29,969 nt of DNA from an uncultured Lachnospiraceae bacterium (lineage in GTDB: Bacteria; Bacillota; Clostridia; Lachnospirales; Lachnospiraceae), in NCBI GenBank assembly GCA_910583615.1, contig CAJTXP010000048.1, positions 1 through 29,969 on the forward strand, in the 5' to 3' direction. Numbering within the stretch: position 1 is the first letter of the stretch; every line of letters starts with the position of its first letter. Below the pieces are notes generated by a model. The model saw nothing but the letters and a program-made list of their open reading frames with translations, did not search any database and was not told the DNA's origin. Position numbers and translations under genes: made by a program. This document shows, in pieces, positions 8,024 to 14,037 of this stretch.

Positions 8024-8437
8024 TTACATGATTTTCAAAAGAATTTCTGTTGGGGTAAACATGGGAATATCCATGCCATCAAAATCTCTTTTGTTTCGGG
8101 TGACAATACAATCACAATGTATAGATTTGGCGCAAGTAGCTACAAGGCAATCCTCAAAATCTTTTGCCTTTTTCTGAAATGCAATCAGAACATCATTGTT
8201 AGTAACACTGCATACTTTGACAATCTCCAAAAGTTTTCCGACTGCCTTATATGCCATATCAATGCTGTGGGTATATTTTCTTACAAGATAATAGATGTCG
8301 GTAACAGAAGATGCTGATACAAAACCGTCTATTTTGTGTTCTTCACAAAACTTTAAAACTTTGTAAGAATCTTCTATAAAAGGCTCCCTTTCCAATAACA
8401 CATCAATGATTACATTTGTATCACACATTATTTTCAT
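8024..8437 (-). CDS. PIN-domain ribonuclease toxin, VapC-like
   Basis: A 137-residue PIN-domain protein. It starts MKIMCDTNVIIDVLLERE with catalytic Asp6; further acidic positions lie in ASSVTDIYYLVRK, AKDFEDCLVATCA and TRNKRDFDG, as in the family. PIN toxins cleave RNA in a metal-dependent way. Its start overlaps the last 17 nt of the antitoxin gene, so the two are coupled with the antitoxin made first. It forms a complete toxin-antitoxin module between flanking inverted repeats. The exact target RNA cannot be told. Confidence 0.85.
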   Translation of the reverse strand: MKIMCDTNVIIDVLLEREPFIEDSYKVLKFCEEHKIDGFVSASSVTDIYYLVRKYTHSIDMAYKAVGKLLEIVKVCSVTNNDVLIAFQKKAKDFEDCLVATCAKSIHCDCIVTRNKRDFDGMDIPMFTPTEILLKIM

Positions 8438-8648
8438 ATTTTAACAGACGCTCCTCTCGCAAAGAATCCATATCTATATCAGAAGAAATACCACCAAGCA
8501 TCCCGCGCAAGGAATCCACAGCAGAAATTTGGGGATTTACAACTTTAGCAACCGTTTTTCCATTACGAGTAATAAAGACATCTTCCTTGGTAATTAATTC
8601 AAGGTACTTACCGAAATTAGCTTTAAATTCTGTCGCTGTAACAACCAT
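8421..8648 (-). CDS. Phd/YefM-family antitoxin
   Basis: A 75-residue antitoxin with the Phd/YefM start MVVTATEFKANFGKYLELI and a central VFITRNGKTVAKVV hairpin, followed by a helical C-terminus that should bind the PIN toxin. The start has AGGAGG 8 nt upstream, and a strong promoter lies just before it. The protein is expected to neutralise the downstream toxin and repress its own promoter. Confidence 0.87.
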   Translation of the reverse strand: MVVTATEFKANFGKYLELITKEDVFITRNGKTVAKVVNPQISAVDSLRGMLGGISSDIDMDSLREERLLKYENNV

Positions 8649-8680
8649 GGCTGAATCCTCCTTTTATTTAGGTCATTCTT

Positions 8681-8709
8681 ATTATATGCGATTTTAGAAA
8701 GAAAATCAA
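8681..8709 (-). promoter_or_regulatory. promoter of the Phd/PIN module
   Basis: Minus strand: -35 TTGATT (8704-8709), exactly 17 bp, -10 TATAAT (8681-8686), 32 nt before the antitoxin ATG. Confidence 0.7.
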
Positions 8710-8868
8710 TAAAATCGTGCGAAACCAGAAGAAACGATATCAAAATTCGTTCGATAGGAAAGAAAAAACTTTTTTCTATATTTTTATCCTATCTGGTTTC
8801 ATCCATGTCTGAATAAAAAATATTTGCTGAAAATCCAATGCAACAGCCACAATCCGGACATACATCAT

Positions 8869-8920
8869 AAAAAGAGTCTGTAAAAAATCCCGGTGATTAC
8901 GAATTCTTTTACAGACTCTG
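8869..8920 (-). terminator. trailer terminator hairpin of the vestigial array
   Basis: AAAGAGTCTGTAAAAAA pairs with TTTTACAGACTCT around a CCCGG-containing loop; on the minus strand it ends in T residues. Same element as at 6231-6285 and 12640-12690. The preceding CTGAAAATCC and CAGCCACAATCC segments are also shared with the other trailers. Confidence 0.65.
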
Positions 8921-8958
8921 TCCTGTACTTTCCGATGATTTCTGCATCTATGTGCACA

Positions 8959-8995
8959 TCCATAGTGCTCTGTGTTGGGCTTCTCCCCCCATTTT
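8959..8995 (-). repeat. single relic CRISPR repeat of a third, collapsed array
   Basis: TAGTGCTCTGTGTTGGGC followed by TTCTCCC matches the array repeat, closest to the degenerate last repeat of array 2. The end reads CCCCATTTTCCG, which merges the repeat end CCCATTTCTAC with the leader sequence CCAATTTTCC. This looks like the scar of a deletion that removed the whole array and the leader's array-proximal part. Confidence 0.75.
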
Positions 8996-9104
8996 CCGAA
9001 CAAAACTGTGCATGTTTACAATTTGTTCATAATTAAGCACATTTTTATTCTACATCGCATATTACAAAAATGCAAGCAAAATCTGCTTCTCTTTATCAAT
9101 TTAT
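8988..9104 (-). promoter_or_regulatory. truncated CRISPR leader copy
   Basis: From GAACAAAACTGTGCATG through CATCGCAT and AAATCTGCTTCTC, this follows the distal part of the two intact leaders with scattered changes. The array-proximal part of the leader, roughly 85-90 bp, is missing, so it probably no longer supports spacer insertion. Confidence 0.75.
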
Positions 9105-9197
9105 AATCTTGTGATTATATATTTTTTCCTTTTTCGGAAAAATGTTCCCGCGCCTGTCCGCGGAATTTTGACGAATACGCCTGCCTTCCTTAATTCC

Positions 9198-10133
9198 TCA
9201 TTCAGATTCTTCTCTGTATTCAAAGATAAACCATTTTTCATTCATAAAAATCTCTATTGTATCGTCTGCGCCATACTGGTATCCAAAGCCGCTTCCGAAG
9301 TTGGACTGATTATCTTCCACTGGAATTTCGGTTCCCTCAACCGTCGATGTGATCTCCCCATCCAGGTTGCCGCAGCGCCCGCTGACCGTACTTTCTCTTC
9401 CGGTATCACAGTACAATCTGCCGTCTATTCTTACCATGGGGATCCTGTCCTGCATGGCATCCGCCTTTATCTGTTCCATCAGCGTAATTTTATATACCTC
9501 TCCCAATTGTGCCGGATAAGATTCCAATATCTCTCCATTGTAAACAATTTCTACAATATCGCCCGTTTGCAGAGCAAGTTTCTCTGTATTAGGAACGCTG
9601 AACTTATCGGATGAGTCAAGTTCCAAAGAATCATCAACAGGCTCTACTAGAATGGAACTGTCTGTTATTTCGATCACGGTTGCCTGAAATGTTGTCGCCT
9701 GTGTATGATCTGCAAAAGAAAGCGTTTCTGCCTGTTCGAGCAGTATATTTGCATACTGATTCAGTGCTTCGCATGGCTCATATTTAGTCCTGTAACCAAC
9801 ACCGTCAATTACAAGAAATGGATTATACGCCATGATGTTTGTCTGAGTTCCGTCCGCCATGGTTAATGTAAAGACAACACCCTGTCCGCTATATTCTGTA
9901 TAAGAATTATCTTCATTATAGATAACCACCTCTTTTAATAAATCCACCAGTTCCGTAACTTCCGTAATCTGAATGGTTTTATCCGGCGGTGTTAATCGAA
10001 CTGTGGCAGACACTATTTGGGAGGGATTCAAATTTTTCCAGGGTTTCCTGCCGCTGAAAACAGCAATTGCCGACACAATGGCAGCTACAGACAGTATACA
10101 TATCAACGATATAATAATTGTCCTTTTTCTCAT
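9198..10133 (-). CDS. membrane-anchored extracellular protein, function unknown
   Basis: A 311-residue protein with positive residues MRKR followed by one hydrophobic segment (about 5-26), so it is probably anchored with its bulk outside. There is no lipobox cysteine. The middle part has beta-rich text (ATVIEITDSSILVEP, ALQTGDIVEIVYNGEI) resembling the DUF3221-type OB-like domain of Firmicutes. The C-terminus, with a VRIDGRLYCDTG segment, GYQYGADDTIEIFMNEKW and IFEYREE, is common in clostridial surface proteins. The start at 10133 has GGAGG 6 nt upstream; the longer reading from 10163 lacks a site. No link to CRISPR is apparent. Confidence 0.75.
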   Translation of the reverse strand: MRKRTIIISLICILSVAAIVSAIAVFSGRKPWKNLNPSQIVSATVRLTPPDKTIQITEVTELVDLLKEVVIYNEDNSYTEYSGQGVVFTLTMADGTQTNIMAYNPFLVIDGVGYRTKYEPCEALNQYANILLEQAETLSFADHTQATTFQATVIEITDSSILVEPVDDSLELDSSDKFSVPNTEKLALQTGDIVEIVYNGEILESYPAQLGEVYKITLMEQIKADAMQDRIPMVRIDGRLYCDTGRESTVSGRCGNLDGEITSTVEGTEIPVEDNQSNFGSGFGYQYGADDTIEIFMNEKWFIFEYREESE

Positions 10134-10250
10134 AATCATCCTCCGCTTAAAAATCATTTGCATGATATTCTGCTTACTGAAAACTTTTACACATTACAAA
10201 TATATATCTACAGACTATTTTTCTATGGGTACCTAATTCCGAAAAGGGAG

Positions 10251-10302
10251 TTATTTTTGGCGTATCAGGGCTGAAGTTCCTGTGTTTCAGTTAAATATGT
10301 TA
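10251..10302. repeat. second copy of the 7236-7272 repeat
   Basis: TTATTTTT, a short variable stretch, then CAGGGCTGAAGTTCCTGTGT and a GTTAAATATGTT tail match the region at the outer end of leader 1. Immediately after it the TnpV remnant begins. Confidence 0.55.
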
Positions 10303-10307
10303 CTATA

Positions 10308-10415
10308 AGCATCGAAACGCTCAAAGCGTCTGACCAAATGGAATGGGTGCGCCGTATCAATAACATCCGCAACCGTGCGGAAGAAATTATTTTGACCGAA
10401 CTTGTATATGCTTAA
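10308..10415 (+). pseudogene. 3' remnant of a TnpV-like transposon gene
   Basis: About 34 codons reading ETLKASDQMEWVRRINNIRN and then AEEIILTELVYA before TAA match the C-terminal end of TnpV proteins found on clostridial mobilisable transposons. The rest is absent; upstream sequence is the short repeat. A strong terminator follows. Confidence 0.6.
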
Positions 10416-10420
10416 TCGAA

Positions 10421-10461
10421 TGCCCATTATCGGCTGTATGGCTGATAACGGGCATCAACTT
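10421..10461 (+). terminator. intrinsic terminator after the TnpV remnant
   Basis: TGCCCATTATCGGC (10421-10434) pairs with GCTGATAACGGGCA (10441-10454), with G-U pairs at two positions, then CAACTTTTT. It is also positioned to stop the opposing remnant gene that ends at 10471. Confidence 0.75.
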
Positions 10462-10470
10462 TTTGTGCAG

Positions 10471-10824
10471 TTAGTCGTTATTGATTTTCCAATAGCCTTT
10501 ACGGTCTGAGCCAATACGCTCAATAATGTCTTTTTCTTTCATTTCTTTCAATCTTTGTGATACCGTTTTCCTGCTAATGGAAAGTTTCTCTGCTATTGCA
10601 GTTGAGGTATATGCCGGATCTTCAGAAATAAGTGCAAGAATCTGCATGGATTTTTTATCCAAATTATCTGTCACCTTTTCTGTCACCCGATCTGTCACCT
10701 TACGGGTGACAGATCGAATAACTCTATCATGTACATTTTCGAGGATCTTGCGGACATCAGGCAATCCTACAACATTTCCATCATCATCCTTATTTTTCCC
10801 ACGGCTCCTGTAAACATTATGCAT
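10471..10824 (-). pseudogene. C-terminal remnant of an ATP-binding transcriptional regulator (AlbA_2/COG2865-like)
   Basis: 117 codons. The second half is a winged helix-turn-helix: ILALISEDPAYTSTAIAEKL, then SISRKTVSQRLKEMKEKDII and a GYWKIND end. Full proteins of this kind are several hundred residues with an N-terminal ATP-binding domain, absent here. The middle has a repeating VTRKVTDRVTEKVTDNL stretch. The upstream end runs into another gene fragment, so it is truncated and probably not functional, though a short DNA-binding peptide could still be made. Confidence 0.55.
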
Positions 10825-11098
10825 ATTCTTGTACTGCGGACTGCAAAATACGGCACCTGGTCTGCTTTCGACAAAGATTCTGGTACAGTGTCTGCAAAAC
10901 CGGATCGGGTTTCCAATCGCTTATACCGTACTTGGATAAAAGCTCTTTTGCCTGCTCCATACCACTTTCCGTAATATATACCGACTTGGAACGGGACGAA
11001 TGTTTTCCCTGCCGGATATAGTCTGCATCGTCCAGTTCATTCAGTATATCAAAATCATAGCCTTTCCACGCATAAAAATCGGTTGCTTCGTGAAACCT
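10817..11098 (-). pseudogene. remnant of a DUF6429-like protein
   Basis: An open frame without a start codon reads FYAWKGYDFDILNELDDADY, then SKSVYITESGMEQAKELLSK, which resembles DUF6429 proteins (small proteins often near transposons). It ends at TAA at 10817 inside the neighbouring remnant and is cut at its 5' end next to the transposase fragment. Confidence 0.5.
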
Positions 11099-11162
11099 TT
11101 CTCCCTGAAAGAGTTATCCTGCTTATGAGTTTACCATACTTTTCAGTGGTTGACCATATGCC

Positions 11163-11633
11163 ATGTTCGATTTTATTGATAAAATCCTGTCTTCCTTTGA
11201 GTCCTGCTTCTCCAGAAAGGCGGCTTTTCGCTGGTTTGTGATTCTTATCATCGGTTTGATGCTTCGCTCCGATAAACTCGGAGTTACTTCCGTCATCCGT
11301 GACCTCGCCCTGAAGCCGGACTGTTATCTGTCCATGCTCCATTTCTTCCGTGCCTCCTCCTGGTCCCTGGACCGGATACGGCAGTGCTGGTTTCAGACGG
11401 TTCTCCGGTTCTTTCCTCTGTATCAGGAAAACGGTTTTCATGTTCTCGTCGGAGACGGCGTGAAGCAGTCCAAAGAGGGACGTCGCATTCCCGGAGTGAA
11501 AAAACTCTGCCAGGAATCTGAACACTCTGCAAAACCGCAGTTCATTCACGGGCATATGTTCGGCGGGCTGGGAATTCTGGCCGGAAGTATCCGCAGCATG
11601 TCATGCGTGCCCTTAAACATCCGGAAGGCATAA
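11163..11633 (+). pseudogene. truncated transposase, N-terminal third
   Basis: 156 codons. It begins MFDFIDKILSSFESCFSRKA, continues FRWFVILIIGLMLRSDKLGV, and has VLVGDGVKQSKEGRRIPGVK with a likely catalytic Asp of a DDE transposase and IHGHMFGGLGILAGS. Related clostridial transposases are roughly 450 residues; this one loses similarity after about residue 152 and ends. The next 200 bp (to 11834) show only short broken frames, including a VYVRYFGDPEDL end near 11641-11680 that I cannot assign. Confidence 0.7.
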
Positions 11634-11834
11634 AAGAAGATGTGTATGTGCGATATTTTGGAGACCCTGAAGACTTATAGAGCCTGCGGCGATATCGAAG
11701 TCGTGAGGGCATGAAAAAGCCAAAAATGAAAGAACGAAGCAAAGACAAACCAAAGGAGGGTGAGATACTGGCGGAGAATCCGGTCGGGAAAAGAAAATCC
11801 CGAAAAGGGAAGTACCTCTCCGGGATAAGTGCTC

Positions 11835-12386
11835 TTAAAAATCCAGACTGGTAAAGTCGATTTCCAAATCTGTGTAAATGCCTGCCGGGATGCTGTCTTG
11901 AAATGTGTATGTTTCCACCCCAAAACGTTCCTGCTCCAGTCGGTAAACAAAAATGCGCTCTTTGTAAGGGTCCACAATCCAGTATTCCCGAACACCTGCA
12001 TCTGCGTACAGATTCAGCTTTAAAATGTAGTCATGGCTGGAATTACTGGGAGAAACAATTTCAATGATCCAGTCAGGGGCTCCGGTACAACCACGATCCG
12101 TAAGCTTGTTACGGTCACAGATAACGCTTATGTCCGGCTCGACGATGGTTTTCCGGTCCTTTCTTAACTTGACAGCGAACGGTGCGGGATAGACACGGCA
12201 GGAACCGCCCTTTGACTTGAGATAGTCCCGGATAGTTCCGGAAAGCTCCATGAGTATTGTCTGATGGATTCTGGACGGTGCCGCCTGGTTATAAATCAGG
12301 TTGCCCTCAATCAGCTCTGCCCGGACATTTTCCGGCAGATTGTAATAGTCATCTTCTGTATACAGTTTTGCCTGTGCCAATGCCAT
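11835..12386 (-). CDS. Uma2-family (DUF820) restriction-endonuclease-like protein
   Basis: A 183-residue protein of the PD-(D/E)XK fold. It starts MALAQAKLYTEDDYYNLPEN and continues AELIEGNLIYNQAAPSRIHQ; the core has VEPDISVICD and APDWIIEIVSPSNS, with the acidic residues of the nuclease site, then KLNLYADAGVREYWIVDP. Family length is typical. The start has AAGGAGG upstream. Uma2 proteins are abundant in Firmicutes and cyanobacteria; their biological role is not settled. It follows a 35-codon open frame and a promoter on the same strand. Confidence 0.85.
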   Translation of the reverse strand: MALAQAKLYTEDDYYNLPENVRAELIEGNLIYNQAAPSRIHQTILMELSGTIRDYLKSKGGSCRVYPAPFAVKLRKDRKTIVEPDISVICDRNKLTDRGCTGAPDWIIEIVSPSNSSHDYILKLNLYADAGVREYWIVDPYKERIFVYRLEQERFGVETYTFQDSIPAGIYTDLEIDFTSLDF

Positions 12387-12409
12387 AATAAATTCCTCCT
12401 TGCTCTGGG

Positions 12410-12517
12410 TTATGAATGGTTATCAGTTGAGTTTAGGGCTTTCGGGAAGATGTCGGGATCCGGTACTGCAGGAAGAGAAGGCGCATCCGCAGAGTCGTCC
12501 GGTATTCCTGTGTTCAT
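12410..12517 (-). CDS. small proline/aspartate-rich peptide ahead of the Uma2 gene
   Basis: 35 codons, starting MNTGIPDDSADAPSLPAVPD and ending STDNHS. The ATG has GGAGG 10 nt upstream and a TATAAT box 36 nt upstream. It shows no recognisable domain. It could be a leader peptide or a real small protein; the good ribosome site is the only support. Confidence 0.35.
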   Translation of the reverse strand: MNTGIPDDSADAPSLPAVPDPDIFPKALNSTDNHS

Positions 12518-12553
12518 ATGTATAATACCTCCGAAATAAGTTTTGATAAAAGT

Positions 12554-12559
12554 ATTATA
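12554..12559 (-). promoter_or_regulatory. -10 box of the Uma2 operon promoter
   Basis: A perfect TATAAT on the minus strand preceded by TGGTG. The -35 region, TTCATC or GTTCAT at 16-17 bp, is weak. Confidence 0.5.
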
Positions 12560-12639
12560 CACCATTTCTGTGGAAGATGAACATATTAGTAACAAATAAT
12601 CACGTTATATATAACAGCCACAATCCAGATATAGATCAT

Positions 12640-12690
12640 AAAAAAGAGCCTGCAAAAAATCCCGGTGATTCCGATTTTTTTTACAGACTC
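12640..12690 (-). terminator. trailer terminator hairpin of array 2
   Basis: AAAAAGAGCCTGCAAAAAA pairs with TTTTTTACAGACTCT around a CCCGG loop; on the minus strand it ends in T residues. It lies about 40 bp beyond the last, degenerate repeat, the same spacing as in the vestigial copy. Confidence 0.65.
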
Positions 12691-12730
12691 TGTCCTGTAC
12701 TTTCTGATGATTTCTGCATCTGTGTACACG

Positions 12731-13063
12731 TTCATAATGCCCTGTGTCGGGCTTCTCCCATTTCTACCCGGAAACAATTGATGAAGACTCGAGCGCCTCG
12801 TTTGAGTGTCAATGCCCTATATCGGGCTTCTCCCATTTCTACGCCCGATCTGCAACGGCGAGATGACAGTCGACGAGCTGTGTCAATGCCCTATATCGGG
12901 CTTCTCCCATTTCTACAATGAAACAGAAAAACTCTCAGCTGTTTACAAGAAGGTGTCAATGCCCTATATCGGGCTTCTCCCATTTCTACACAAAGATTAA
13001 CACATCCGCAATGACACCCGTAGTTTGTGTCAATGCCCTATATCGGGCTTCTCCCATTTCTAC
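12731..13063 (-). CRISPR. CRISPR array 2: five 37-bp repeats, four spacers
   Basis: Repeats start at 12731, 12806, 12880, 12953 and 13027; spacers are 36-38 bp. The repeat is the array 1 repeat with TATATC instead of TACATC in the centre, and the leftmost repeat has lost its GTGTC end and carries TGTGTC. The leader is on the right, so it is transcribed leftwards like array 1. The second repeat of array 1 (6468) also carries TATATC, pointing to a common ancestor. Confidence 0.97.
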
Positions 13064-13269
13064 TGTACCCTTTAAAAAACCTTATAAAATCAATGGTTTC
13101 CGGGACCGTTTTCAGGGGGTAATTGTCAGAAAATTCTGAAAATTCCAATTTTCCAAACAAAACTGTGCATGTTTACAATTTGTTCATAATTAAGCACATT
13201 TTTATTCTACATCGCATACTGCAAAAATGCAAGCAAAATCTGCTTCTCCTTAACAATTTATTATTTTTC
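13064..13269 (-). promoter_or_regulatory. leader of CRISPR array 2
   Basis: 206 bp, by eye about three substitutions from leader 1 across its whole length, starting GTACCCTTTAAAAAACC after the first base and ending TTATTTTTC. Similarity stops sharply at the same base in both copies, so this is the duplicated unit's outer limit. Confidence 0.85.
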
Positions 13270-13273
13270 AGTC

Positions 13274-13336
13274 ACTTTTCACACGTCGGCCAGTATTCAG
13301 CCTGGCGGGCGTCCGGATGGCGTGAGTGTGAAAAGT
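13274..13336. repeat. 63-bp hairpin element beyond leader 2
   Basis: ACTTTTCACAC (13274-13284) pairs perfectly with GTGTGAAAAGT (13326-13336). The GC-rich loop contains a second hairpin, GCCAG with CTGGC. It holds no gene. It could be a small structured RNA, a MITE or a terminator. Confidence 0.5.
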
Positions 13337-13426
13337 AACCGGGATAAGTCTTGATCATGCCTTTCCTTTATAGTAAGATGAGAACAGACCAAAACAACTC
13401 AAATTTCAGAAAGGATCATGTAGAAT

Positions 13427-13992
13427 ATGGGATTGTTCGTGAACCCGGATAACAGCGCCTTTCAGGTAGCACTGAATTCAGAGATCTACATTGACAAAAC
13501 CGGACTGCTGAAATACACCAACAAGGTGATGGATACCAGACAGGCGCTGATCTGCAACAGCCGCCCCCGCAGATTCGGAAAAACAACCACAGCAGACATG
13601 CTCACCGCATATTACAGCAGAGGATGTCATTCTGAGACTATGTTCGACGGTAAAGAAATCAGCAAATGGGATTCTTTTAAAACACATCTCAATCGGTATG
13701 ATCTGATCCGCCTGGATGTTCAGTGGTTTCTCTCTCCTTCCAGATCAGCAGATACCGTCGTATCTCATATGGAACAATGCGTTTTGAAAGAATTAAAAGA
13801 ATACTACCCTGAGGTATCCGAACCCTCTCTGTCTGAGACTCTGGCAGCTGTCAAACAGACAACCGGAAATAAATTTATCATCATCATTGATGAATGGGAC
13901 GCTCTGATTCGCGACGAAGCCGAAAATCTGACTGTACAGGAAGAGTATATCGGCTTTTTGCGCAGTCTCTTCAAAGGGTCACATCCTGATGC
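13427..13992 (+). pseudogene. truncated AAA-ATPase-like protein (PF09820/DUF1703 family)
   Basis: The first about 188 codons match the AAA-ATPase/PDDEXK_9 family: MGLFVNPDNSAFQVALNSEI, YIDKTGLL, Walker A region NSRPRRFGKTTTADML and Walker B FIIIIDEWDALIRDE. Complete members are roughly 500 residues with a C-terminal PD-(D/E)XK domain. Similarity stops after FLRSLFKGSHPD, where a hairpin and then the end of the opposing cas operon begin; the frame stays open to 14176 by reading antisense to the RAMP gene. The C-terminal half was lost when the two pieces were joined. Confidence 0.8.
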
Positions 13993-14025
13993 AGGAGCTG
14001 CAAATCCTCGCTTAAGCTCCTGCAT
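13989..14025 (-). terminator. inverted repeat at the end of the type III operon
   Basis: ATGCAGGAGCT (13989-13999) pairs perfectly with AGCTCCTGCAT (14015-14025). It lies 12 nt after the stop of the last effector gene. No T-run follows, so it is a probable 3'-end stabiliser or a weak terminator. Confidence 0.5.
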
Positions 14026-14037
14026 GCAGCATCTCTT

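Larger units (their letters stand above)
7881..8806. mobile_element. 926-bp segment bracketed by inverted repeats, carrying the Phd/PIN module
   Basis: ATGGATGAAACCAGATAGG plus a GATAAAA end at 7881-7906 recurs in reverse orientation at 8781-8806, differing by a one-base indel. The only genes between are the PIN toxin and Phd antitoxin. No transposase is inside and no target duplication is obvious at the edges, so if mobile it would move like a MITE with help from outside. Confidence 0.5.

Noticed and set aside
11055..11555. 166-codon minus-strand frame opposite the transposase remnant
   Set aside because: The plus strand has clear transposase motifs; the opposite reading has none.
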